Positions 17,918 through 25,173 of a DNA stretch of 46,438 bases are shown piece by piece. Where the stretch lies: the NCBI GenBank assembly GCA_963792175.1, contig CAWBVG010000045.1, positions 1 through 46,438 on the forward strand. Reading direction: 5' to 3'. This DNA comes from CAWBVG01 sp963792175. Lineage in GTDB: Bacteria > Acidobacteriota > Vicinamibacteria > Vicinamibacterales > CAVVIG01. The notes beneath the pieces are model-generated. The model worked only from the letters and a program-made list of their open reading frames with translations. It was not told where the DNA came from and made no database searches. Each line of letters opens with the position of its first letter. The first letter of the stretch is position 1. Both the position numbers and the translations under genes were made by a program.

Positions 17918-18401
17918 CACGAAAGGCGACCACGAAGACACGAAGACACGAAGGAGGACACGTAGATGCTTCACAAACACTTCCGATCTGCGACGACGAG
18001 CCTCGAAGCGCTTGCCCATCGAGTCATCGGCTGTTGTATCGCGGTCCATCGTGAGCTCGGACCAGGTCTTATTGAGAAAGCCTATGCTCGCGCGCCGTTC
18101 GCCTGGAGCTCTACGGCGTCAGGAATCCCATTCGAAGCTGAGAAGAGATACCCGATCGTTTATCGAGGCAAGCCGGTCTACGTTCACCGCCTGGACTTCG
18201 TGGTCGACCAGCAGCTCTTACTTCGAGCTGAAGTGCGTCGACTGCTTTCCACCCAGTTCACACTGCGCAAGTGCGAAGCTGCCTCAAGGTGTCGAGTCTG
18301 AGACTCGGGCTGCTGATCAACTTCAACGTCGCGGTCCTGCAGCATGGGATCAAGAGAATCGTGCTATGAGGTATCTTCGTGCTCTTCGTGTTTTCGTGGT
18401 C
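17918..18401. mobile_element. Candidate gene cassette: GxxExxY gene bracketed by CACGAAG-unit inverted arms
   Basis: Left arm: GACCACGAAGACACGAAGA (17928-17946) then CACGAAGGAGGACACG, preceded by another CACGAAA (17918). Right arm (18372-18401), reverse-complemented: GACCACGAAAACACGAAGA then GCACGAAG. The outer 19 bases match at 18. The left arm carries the AGGAGG that serves as ribosome binding site of the enclosed gene (ATG 17966), and the stop of that gene (18366-18368) is three bases from the right arm. The whole is a compact 484-base unit lying between two convergent genes. I call it mobile by analogy with the gene-less copy in comEC; no target-site duplication was established. Confidence 0.55.
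17966..18368 (+). pseudogene. GxxExxY-family protein (PD-(D/E)xK-like), frame-broken as sequenced
   Basis: The family motif G-x-x-E-x-x-Y is present (GPGLIEKAY), preceded by VIGCCIAVHREL. After a short frame disturbance (18095-18120) the frame continues FEAEKRYPIVYRGKPVYVHR and LDFVVD. The next frame gives ELKCVD, so D...ELK forms a PD-(D/E)xK-like active site. A third frame ends with LLINFNVAVLQHGIKRIVL and the stop at 18366. At least three or four one-base changes are needed. About 130 residues when repaired, normal for the family. The function is unproven; a nuclease fold is inferred from the motif. Ribosome binding site AGGAGG at 17952-17957. Either a decayed gene or another victim of sequencing indels. 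Confidence 0.75.
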
Positions 18402-19234
18402 CGGTCTCTGATGCTTTGCATTCGTTGCCACTCTTCGTTCGAGTTCTCCAGCGTCATCTCTTTCATCGCGCGCCCGGACGATGCGATCGTGGATTCCATC
18501 GCCGTGAACCGCCGCGTGAACTTGTCGTTCGCCTTTCGCAGCGCCGTCTCGGGCTCGATGTTCAGCTTTCTGGCGAGGTTGGCGATCGCGAACAGCAGGT
18601 CTCCCATCTCTTCCTCCGCGCGCGCGTGATCGGTCGGACGGCTGGCGCCGGCGTCCACGACCTCCCGCAGCTCGTTCACCTCCTCCTGGATCTTCTCGAC
18701 CACGTCACCCGCGCCCGCCCAGTCGAAGCCGACCGACGCGGCGCGCGTGCCGATATGGAACGCGCGCAGGAGGGCCGGCAACACCGGCGCGATGCCGCTC
18801 AGCAAGGTCTTCGGCTTGTCGGCCGCGCCAGCCGAGCGCTCCTGTGCCTTGATCTCCTCCCACCGGGTGCGCACACGCTCCGCCGAATCGACCGCTGTGC
18901 CTTCGGTGTCGCGCGCGAACACGTGCGGGTGGCGCCGCACCAGCTTGTCGGCGACGCTTTTCAGGGAATCGGCGATGGAGAAGTGCCGCGCTTCGGACTC
19001 CAGCTGCGCGAGGAAGACCGCCTCGAACACGAAATCGCCGAGCTCCTCGCAGAGCGCGGCGTGATCGTGCCGGTCGATGGCGTCCAGGACCTCGTAGGTT
19101 TCCTCGAGGACGAACGGCTTCAGGGTATCGATCGTCTGCTCGCGATCCCACGGACAGCCATCGGGTCCGCGAAGCGTCGCCATGATGCTGACGAGCCGCG
19201 AGAATTCCTCCGCGGCGCGGTTCGATTCGGACAT
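18350..19234 (-). CDS. mazG: MazG-family nucleoside triphosphate pyrophosphohydrolase
   Basis: Hydrolyses (d)NTPs to NMP and pyrophosphate. Two MazG repeats are visible: the first with CPWDREQTIDTLKPFVLEET and EELGDFVFEAVFLAQL, the second with KIQEEVNELREV and EEEMGDLLFAIANLARKL. These carry the EExxE...ExxD metal ligands. About 294 residues with no breaks. The final residues (DRTTKTRRARRYLIARFS) are encoded by the right arm of the neighbouring CACGAAG element, so the original stop was probably nearer 18410. The start codon is 16 bases from the divergent DUF1844 start. Confidence 0.93.
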   Translation of the reverse strand: MSESNRAAEEFSRLVSIMATLRGPDGCPWDREQTIDTLKPFVLEETYEVLDAIDRHDHAALCEELGDFVFEAVFLAQLESEARHFSIADSLKSVADKLVRRHPHVFARDTEGTAVDSAERVRTRWEEIKAQERSAGAADKPKTLLSGIAPVLPALLRAFHIGTRAASVGFDWAGAGDVVEKIQEEVNELREVVDAGASRPTDHARAEEEMGDLLFAIANLARKLNIEPETALRKANDKFTRRFTAMESTIASSGRAMKEMTLENSNEEWQRMQSIRDRTTKTRRARRYLIARFS

Positions 19235-19258
19235 TTGATAATCTTAGTCAATGTCCGA
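19227..19258. promoter_or_regulatory. Divergent start region with overlapping -10-like boxes; leaderless starts suspected
   Basis: The inverted nonamer TCGGACATT (19227-19235) / AATGTCCGA (19250-19258) contains both start codons, since both genes begin ATGTCCGA. Only 16 bases separate the ATGs. Plus strand: GATAAT (19237-19242) ends eight bases before ATG 19251. Minus strand: TAAGAT ends six bases before ATG 19234. There is no room for Shine-Dalgarno leaders, so both transcripts are probably leaderless. Start points were not measured. Confidence 0.45.
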
Positions 19259-19529
19259 GCCGGCCCTGTCGTTTACGGCCTTCGTGCTGTCGCTGGCGAG
19301 CACGGCCGCCATCCACTTCGGCGACCTGCCGGACCCGGTGTCCGGCAAGCCTGGCGAGAAGAACCTCGAAGGCGCCGCGCAGATGATCGAAATCCTGGCG
19401 TTGCTCGATCAGAAGACACGCGGCAACCTGACGGCCGAAGAGCGGCAGGTGCTCGAGCAGGTGCTGTACGAGCTGCGCCTCCGCTTCGTCGACGCCTCCA
19501 GCGGCGGCAAACGCATCATCGAGCCGTAG
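19251..19529 (+). CDS. DUF1844-domain protein
   Basis: 92 residues, with the family core LSFTAFVLSLASTAAIHFGD and LEGAAQMIEILALLDQKTRGNLTAEE split over two conserved helices. DUF1844 proteins are small, found mainly in Acidobacteriota, deltaproteobacteria and Planctomycetes, and have no assigned function. The downstream phosphodiesterase gene starts seven bases after the stop, so they probably form one transcript. Divergent from mazG. Confidence 0.85.
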   Translation: MSEPALSFTAFVLSLASTAAIHFGDLPDPVSGKPGEKNLEGAAQMIEILALLDQKTRGNLTAEERQVLEQVLYELRLRFVDASSGGKRIIEP

Positions 19530-19535
19530 CGCGCC

Positions 19536-20336
19536 TTGTCTACGACCCTCAGGGCTCCGCTCCGCGTGACGGTTCTCGGCAGCGGCACGTCGCTTGGCGT
19601 TCCGGCCATCGGCTGCGACTGCGCCGTCTGCCATTCATCCGATCCGCGCGACCGCCGCACCCGGCCGTCGATCCTGATCCAGGTGAACGGCCTGTCGATC
19701 CTGGTCGACACGTCGACCGATCTCCGCACGCAGGCGCTGGACCGCAACATCCGCCGCGTCGATGCGATCCTGTTCACGCACAACCACGCGGACCACGTCT
19801 TCGGCCTGGACGACGTCCGGCGGTTCAACCAGATGCAGCGGTCGTCGATCAGCTGCTACGCGGATCCGCCGACGGTGGCCAGCCTCCGCCGGGTGTTTTC
19901 GTACGCGTTCGATCCGACGGTTCAGCCGGGCGGCGGATTGCCGCAGCTGACGCTGTTCAGCATCGCCGGATCCTTCTGCCTGGCCGGCGTGGAGATCGTG
20001 CCCGTGCCGCTGATGCACGGCCGCTTGCCCATCCTCGGATTCCGGATTGGATCCTTTGCGTATCTGACCGACTGCAATCAGATTCCCGACGAGTCGTGGT
20101 CGCTGCTCAGCGCCGATGGCGGCGTCCACACGGTGATCATCGACGCGCTGCGCCAGCGTCCGCACCCGACGCACTTCAGCGTCTCTGAAGCGATCGACGC
20201 CGTCCGCCGGATGGGCGCGGAGCGCGCGTATCTCACGCACATCTGCCACGATCTGCCACACGCCGAGACGTGCGCGCAACTGCCGCACGGCGTGGAGTTG
20301 GCTTATGATGGGCTCGTGCTCGAGGTCAACGATTAA
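19536..20336 (+). CDS. Metallo-beta-lactamase-fold hydrolase, PhnP-like phosphodiesterase
   Basis: 266 residues. The N-terminal GSGTSLGVPAIGCDCAVC with CxCxxC spacing is typical of the PhnP branch, where cysteines bind a structural zinc. The metal motif THNHADHVFGLDD (HxHxDH) is followed by a conserved His in PLMHGRLPILGFRIG, Asp in LTDCNQIP, and LTHICHDLPH near the C-terminus. PhnP cleaves cyclic phosphodiesters such as 5-phosphoribosyl 1,2-cyclic phosphate; no other phn genes are nearby, so the substrate here is open. TTG start at 19536, chosen by alignment of the N-terminus. The TAA stop is the first base group of the next foldback. Confidence 0.85.
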   Translation: MSTTLRAPLRVTVLGSGTSLGVPAIGCDCAVCHSSDPRDRRTRPSILIQVNGLSILVDTSTDLRTQALDRNIRRVDAILFTHNHADHVFGLDDVRRFNQMQRSSISCYADPPTVASLRRVFSYAFDPTVQPGGGLPQLTLFSIAGSFCLAGVEIVPVPLMHGRLPILGFRIGSFAYLTDCNQIPDESWSLLSADGGVHTVIIDALRQRPHPTHFSVSEAIDAVRRMGAERAYLTHICHDLPHAETCAQLPHGVELAYDGLVLEVND

Positions 20337-20403
20337 CCGCGGAGGTCGCAAAGATCGCGGAGAAAAATCGATCTCTGCGCGCTCTGCGTGCTCTGCGGTT
20401 AGG
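20334..20403. repeat. CGCGGAG/CTCTGCG-unit foldback before ribF
   Basis: The left arm TAACCGCGGAGGTCGCAAAG with ATCGCGGAGA (20334-20363) faces TCTCTGCGCGCTCTGCGTG with CTCTGCGGTTA (20372-20401). About 23 of 30 positions pair. The left arm begins on the stop codon of the phosphodiesterase gene and the right arm ends eight bases before ribF. It could serve as a terminator or a ribF leader hairpin. Confidence 0.75.
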
Positions 20404-20410
20404 CCATCTC

Positions 20411-21349
20411 ATGGACGTCATTCACTTTCCTGAGGACCTGCGGCCCTCTCGGTGGTCGCATCCCGTGCTGGCCCTGGGGAATTTCGACGGGGTTCATCGG
20501 GGACATCGCAAGATTCTCGAGCGCGTGCAGCGTGTCGCCACGGAGCGCGCCGCCACGTCGGTGGTGATGACGTTCGATCCGCATCCGCCACGCGTCGTGC
20601 GGCCCGACAAGGCGCCCCCGCTGCTGATGACCAAAGCGCAGAAGCTGGAAGCCATCGCCGCCGCGGGCGTGTCCGGCGCGGCGATTGTCCGCTTCACGCC
20701 GGAGCTCTCCCGGTGGGATCCGGAAACCTTCGTCCGCACCGTCCTCGTCGACTGGCTTCACGTCGCCGAGGTCTGGGTCGGCGCCAATTTCCTGTTCGGT
20801 CACGACCGCGCCGGCAACTTCTCGCTGCTGCGCACCCTCGGCGGCCGCTACGGCTTCAAGGCCGAGAAAATCGATCCGGTGCGCTACAAGGACTTCGTCG
20901 TCAGCAGCACCCGGATTCGCCGGCTGGTCAGCGAGGGACGGCTGGACGAGGCGGGCGCGCTGCTGGGCCACCAGTACTTCCTCGACGGCACGGTCGTCCT
21001 GGGCGATCAGCGCGGCCGGACCATCGGCTTTCCCACGGCCAACCTCTGCACCGCCAACGAACTGCTGCCGCCGCACGGCGTCTATGCGACGACGACGAGG
21101 ATTGGGGAGATTGTGTATCCGTCGGTGACCAACATCGGGACCCGGCCAACCGTGGACCAGTCGGGGCGCGCGACGATCGAGACGCACGTCTTCAACCTGG
21201 ATCGCGATCTGTACGGCGCGGCCATCCGTCTGGGGTTCGTCCAGCGCCTCCGCGACGAGCGGGCGTTCGAGTCGCTGGACCTGCTGCGCGCTCAGATCGA
21301 CGCCGACTGCCAGCGGGCGCGCGTGCTCTTCAATCGGCTTTCACTATAG
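20411..21349 (+). CDS. ribF: Bifunctional riboflavin kinase / FAD synthetase
   Basis: 312 residues, complete. The N-terminal FAD synthetase (nucleotidyltransferase) domain has ALGNFDGVHRGHRKILERV, VMTFDPHPPRVVRPD and the late motif VSSTRIRRLVSEGRLDEAG. The C-terminal riboflavin kinase domain has GDQRGRTIGFPTANL and HGVYATT, with ETHVFNLDRDLYG. Converts riboflavin to FMN and FAD in the cytoplasm. ATG 20411 lies just downstream of a foldback element. Confidence 0.96.
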   Translation: MDVIHFPEDLRPSRWSHPVLALGNFDGVHRGHRKILERVQRVATERAATSVVMTFDPHPPRVVRPDKAPPLLMTKAQKLEAIAAAGVSGAAIVRFTPELSRWDPETFVRTVLVDWLHVAEVWVGANFLFGHDRAGNFSLLRTLGGRYGFKAEKIDPVRYKDFVVSSTRIRRLVSEGRLDEAGALLGHQYFLDGTVVLGDQRGRTIGFPTANLCTANELLPPHGVYATTTRIGEIVYPSVTNIGTRPTVDQSGRATIETHVFNLDRDLYGAAIRLGFVQRLRDERAFESLDLLRAQIDADCQRARVLFNRLSL

Positions 21350-21360
21350 AATCCCACAGC

Positions 21361-21636
21361 GTGTCCGATCACGATTTCGTCTTCGCCCTCGATCTGTCCG
21401 ACCCGGCGCAGCTGGACTCCATGCTGGTCGAGGTTGCGCGCGCGGTGTTCGTCCACATCGGCTATCCCGCGGAGGCCACCGGCGAGCTGACCGCCGCGTT
21501 GCGGAGCGCCGTGATCGAGACGACGATGGCCGAGCGGCCGTGCGTGGTTCGGTTCGAAGCCAGGGCCGGCGAGCTCCGGATGCTGGTGTCGTGCGACGGC
21601 GGCGGCGAGTGGCGCGCGTCGCGTCCTCTGCCATGA
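21361..21636 (+). CDS. Small conserved-looking protein, unknown function
   Basis: 91 residues from GTG 21361 (VSDHDFVFALDLSDPAQLDS). The pattern of a helix (MLVEVARAVFVHIGY), ELTAALRSAVIETTM and short strands (PCVVRFEARAGELRMLVSCD) is reminiscent of an abbreviated GHKL/anti-sigma ATPase fold, but the ATP-binding N and G boxes are not evident. It lies 11 bases after ribF, and its TGA overlaps the ATG of cysS (ATGA), which supports that it is a real, translated gene. Confidence 0.6.
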   Translation: MSDHDFVFALDLSDPAQLDSMLVEVARAVFVHIGYPAEATGELTAALRSAVIETTMAERPCVVRFEARAGELRMLVSCDGGGEWRASRPLP

Positions 21637-23064
21637 CCGCGATGCGGCTGTATAACACGCTCACGCGCAGTGAGCAGGACTTCGAACCCGGCCCAGACCA
21701 GACAGTCCGCATGTACACCTGCGGGCTGACCACTTACGCGCGCGGCCACATCGGCAACTTCCGCACCTTCGTCTGCGTGGACGTCCTGCGCCGAACGCTG
21801 AAGTACCTCCTCGGCTACCGCGTGCAGCAGGTGATCAACTTCACCGATGTCGACGATCGAACGATTGCCGGCGCTCAGAAGGCCGGCATGGACCTGCGCG
21901 CGCTACACGGACCAGTACATCGCGGCGTTCCGCGAGGACGCGCAGGCGCTCGGCCTCGAGCCGGTGGAAGAGAATCCGCGCGCGACCGACGAGCCGAACT
22001 TGCGCGCCATGGCCGAGATGATCGCGGCCCTCGACGCCCACGGACACACCTACCGCAGCGACGGGTCGATCTACTTCAAGATCTCGACGCTCCCCGGTTA
22101 CGGAAAACTGGCGCGTCTCGACGCCGAGGGCATGAAGCCGGGCGCGCGCGTCGATTCCGACAGCTATGCGAAGGAAGATGCCCGCGACTTCGTCCTGTGG
22201 AAGGGGCAGCGCGACGGCGAGCCGGCGTGGGAGTTTCCCGACGCCGGCGTGACCGCTGGCCGTCCCGGCTGGCACATCGAGTGTTCGGCGATGGCGCTGC
22301 GCCTGCTGGGCGAATCGCCAATCGATATCCACGCCGGCGGCATCGATCTGATTTTTCCGCATCACGAAAACGAGATCGCGCAGAGCGAGGGTGCGACCGG
22401 CAAGCCGTTCTCGCGCTTCTGGGTTCACGTCGAGTACCTGATCGTGGACGAGCAGAAGATGTCGAAGTCGCTCGGCAACACCTACACGATTCCGGACGTC
22501 GTCGCGCGCGGCTACCGATCGTCGGCCGTGCGGTACCTGTTGTTGTCGGCCCATTACCGGAAGCAGCTCAACTTCACGTGGGCCAGCCTGGGACAGGCCG
22601 AAGAGGCGTTGCGCCGCCTGTCCGACTTCCTCGCGCGCCTCGACACGGTGTCGGCCGAGGGCGCGCACCCGGCCGCGGCGGCTCGCGTCGACGAGGCTCG
22701 ACGGGCGTTCGCGACGGCGATGAAAGACGACCTCAACACCGCGGCCGCTCTTGGCACGATGTTCGAGCTGGTGCGTGCGCTCAACTCGGCGATCGACAAG
22801 GGAGAACTGGGGAAGGGCGACATCCCCGGGATCCACGCCGCCTTCGACGAGTTCGATCGGGTGCTGGGCGTGTTGAGCTTGCGACGGGCGGAAGACGAAC
22901 GGCCGCCGGTGCCGGTCGAAGAGATCGAGCGGCTCATCGAGGAGCGTCACGCCGCGCGGCGGCGCCGCGATTTTGCCGCCGCCGATCGGATTCGCGACGA
23001 CCTCGCGGCACGCGGCGTGCTTCTCGAGGACACGGCGGGAATCACGCGCTGGAAAAGGAAATGA
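21633..23064 (+). CDS. cysS: Cysteinyl-tRNA synthetase (one frame break)
   Basis: Class I synthetase. YTCGLTTYARGHIGNFRTFV carries the zinc Cys and the HIGH-like GHIGN motif, followed by INFTDVDDRTI. Zinc and active-site segments GRPGWHIECSAMAL and DLIFPHHENEIAQSE are present, as is EQKMSKSLGNT near residue 275. An extra C near 21902 (GACCTGCGCGCGCTAC) breaks the frame; removing it joins GMDLR to YTDQYIAAFREDAQALGLEP. About 476 residues when repaired, normal for CysRS. ATG 21633 overlaps the stop of the upstream small gene. Confidence 0.94.
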
Positions 23065-23232
23065 AAGTTAAAAGTTAAAAGTTAAAAGTCAAAGTCAAAG
23101 TTCAAAAGATGAACAGGCAAAACCAGGAAATCACGGACAGAACCCAATCACCCCACCAGGTATTCTGGTTTCTTGACCTTTAACTTACTTTGACCTTTAA
23201 CTTTTACCTTTTAACTTCTAACTTTTAACTTT
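23062..23232. repeat. AAAGTTA-unit foldback, about 170 bases
   Basis: The left arm is a tandem of AAAGTTAA-like units (AAAGTTAAAAGTTAAAAGTT then AAAAGTCAAAGTCAAAG, 23064-23107). The right arm (23174-23232) is the inverted tandem TTTAACTT / TTTGACC. The loop itself contains an inverted pair AAACCAGGAAAT / ATTCTGGTTT. It fills the whole gap between cysS and the aminotransferase gene and is strikingly A+T-rich for this genome. Confidence 0.85.
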
Positions 23233-23235
23233 CTA

Positions 23236-24655
23236 ATGTCCGTTCCTGTCATTCGAACACCGCTGCCCGGCCCGAAAGCCAAAGCCATCATCGACCGCGA
23301 CTCCACGGTGGTGTCGCCGTCCTATACGCGCGGCTATCCGCTGGTCATCGAACGCGGCTCGGGATGCATGGTCGAGGACGTGGACGGCAACGTCTTCCTG
23401 GACTGCGCGGCCGGCATCGCCGTCAATTCCACCGGGCATGCGCATCCCGACGTGGTCAAGGCGATCGTCGAGCAGTCGGCCAGGTTCCTTCACATGTCGG
23501 GCACGGACTTCTACTACGAGCCGCAGGTGCGCCTCGCCGAGGAGCTTGCGGCGGTGACGCCGATCGCCGGCGGCGTGCGATCGTTCTTCGGCAACTCCGG
23601 CACCGAGGCGGTCGAAGCCTGCCTCAAGCTGTCGCGCTACGCGTCGGGGCGGCAGAACTTCATCGCGTTTCTCGGCGGCTTTCACGGCCGCAGCATGGGA
23701 TCGTTGTCGCTGACGGCGAGCAAGGCGATTCAGCGCCGCGGGTTCGGACCGTTGCTGCCCGGCGTGTATCACGCGCCGTTTCCGGATTGCTATCGCTGCC
23801 CGCTGGGCCTCACGACGACGGACTGCGCCGCGGAGTGCCTGGACTTCATCGACCATCAGATCTTCGCGCACCTGGTGTCGCCGGACGAAGTCGCGGCGAT
23901 CGTCGTCGAGCCCGATCCAGGGGGAGGGCGGCTACGTCGTCGCGCCGGATCAGTTCCTGCAGCGGCTGCGCGCGCTCACGAAGACCCACGGCATACTGCT
24001 CGTCGCTGACGAAGTGCAGTCGGGCATGGGGCGCTCCGGAAAGATGTTCGCCATCGAGTTCTCGGGCGTCGAGCCGGACATGATGGCGATTGCCAAGGGC
24101 ATTGCGTCGGGATTGCCGCTCGGCGTCGCCGTGGCGCGCGCCGGACTGATGGCCTGGCCGCCGGGCGCGCACGCGAGCACGTTCGGCGGGAATCCGGTGT
24201 CGTGCGCGGCGGCGCTGGCGACCATCACCCTGCTGAAAGACACGCTGGTCGCGAACGCCGCGGACGTCGGTGCGCACTTGATGACGGGACTCAAGTCGCT
24301 GTCGGACGCGCACCCGCTGATCGGCGACGTGCGTGGCCGCGGATTGATGATCGGCGTCGAACTCGTGCGCGATCGACAGACCAAGGAACGCGCCACGACC
24401 GAGCGCGACGCCGTGGTCAACGCCGCATTTCATCGCGGGCTGTTGCTGCTGGGCGCAGGCAAGAACGCCATCCGCTTCTCGCCACCGCTGGTGCTGACGA
24501 AGGCGCAAGCCGATACAGCAGTGAAGATCTTCGGCGAGGCGCTGACGGAGGTCGAGCGCGACACGATAGGTGACGACCGCGGAGACGCGCAAAGCTCGCA
24601 AGATCACGAAGCTTGTCCAGATTCTGCGTCCTCTTCGATCTTCGTGGCTTCGTGA
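23236..24655 (+). CDS. Class III PLP-dependent aminotransferase (acetylornithine / 4-aminobutyrate type; one frame break)
   Basis: Fold-type I aminotransferase. Seen: VIERGSGCMVEDVDGNVFLD, FGNSGTEAVEACLKLSRYA, FLGGFHGRSMGSLSLT, PFPDCYRCPLGLT, DEVQSGMGRSGKMFAIEFSG and MMAIAKGIASGLPLG with the PLP lysine. It is closest in style to the GabT/archaeal ornithine aminotransferase branch, which also contains amino acid racemases, so the substrate is uncertain. An extra C near 23912 (GAGCCCGATCC) breaks the frame; removing it restores EPIQGEGGYVVAPDQFLQRL. About 470 residues. The last 30 or so (after EVERDTIGD) are encoded by a foldback repeat and are unlikely to be native. Confidence 0.88.
24576..24655. 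repeat. Foldback of CGCGGAG/CACGAAG units at the aminotransferase 3-prime end
   Basis: The left arm ACCGCGGAGACGCGCAAAG and TCGCAAGATCACGAAG (24576-24611) faces TCTGCGTCCTCTTCG with ATCTTCGTGGCTTCGTGAT (24623-24655). Pairing is imperfect. The units are those of 20334-20403 and of the CACGAAG family. The element is translated as the tail of the aminotransferase and supplies its stop codon. Confidence 0.65.
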
Positions 24656-24692
24656 TGAGCCGTGGTAGGGGTTTTGCACGTGCGTGCACCTC

Positions 24693-25061
24693 ATGACACA
24701 CGCACGCCTCGCGCTCGGAAACGCCGGTGAAGATCTGGCTTGTGAAGAACTCGAGCGGCGCGGGTACGCAATTATTGCCAGGCGTTACCGCCGCCGCGGT
24801 GGAGAATTGGACATCATCGCTCGTGACGGCCAGACTATGGTGTTCGTGGAAGTGAAGGCGCGGGAAGGACGTGCGTTTGGAGAGGCGTGCGAGGCGGTTA
24901 CCGCGAACAAGCGGCGCACGATCACGCGGCTGGCGCTCGACTACCTGATGCGGCATCGGCTCACCGAGTGCGCCTGTCGCTTCGACGTCGTGTCGATCCA
25001 CTTCGAGTCCGGGACACCGCTGATCGACGTGTACCAGAACGCCTTCGACGCGACGTCATGA
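24693..25061 (+). CDS. YraN / UPF0102-family endonuclease-fold protein
   Basis: About 122 residues. The family core is complete: GNAGEDLACEELERRGYAII, RRYRRRGGELDIIARDG, MVFVEVKAREG. The E...D...ExK pattern (GELDIIA, VEVK) is the PD-(D/E)xK arrangement of UPF0102. The function is not established, but the fold suggests nucleic acid cleavage. GTG 24684 would add three residues; ATG 24693 (MTHARLALG) is preferred. No frame break. Confidence 0.9.
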   Translation: MTHARLALGNAGEDLACEELERRGYAIIARRYRRRGGELDIIARDGQTMVFVEVKAREGRAFGEACEAVTANKRRTITRLALDYLMRHRLTECACRFDVVSIHFESGTPLIDVYQNAFDATS

Positions 25062-25064
25062 GTC

Positions 25065-25172
25065 TGCGACGACCGACCGACTCGTGACGATCGACCGACT
25101 ACCGATGACCGGCGACCGACTCCCGACGATCGGACTGTGACTATCGACTCCCGACTCCCGACTCCCGACTAC
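25065..25172. repeat. Tandem CGACTCC/CGACCGA micro-repeat before galT
   Basis: The gap between yraN and galT is almost entirely direct tandem copies of a 6-8 base unit: CGACCGACCGACT at the left, then CGACTCCCGACTCCCGACT at the right. Unlike most spacers here it is a direct rather than an inverted array. It ends directly at the galT start. Confidence 0.75.
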
Positions 25173-25173
25173 A

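Noticed and set aside
21895..21910. Programmed frameshift in cysS (and similarly in the PBP, aminotransferase and TPR genes)
   Set aside because: There is no slippery heptamer or conserved downstream structure, the sites differ, and so many unrelated genes are affected that sequencing indels are far more likely.
23062..23232. Possible CRISPR or small RNA gene in the A+T-rich repeat
   Set aside because: Units are 7-8 bases without spacers, in two inverted arms; it fits the foldback class.
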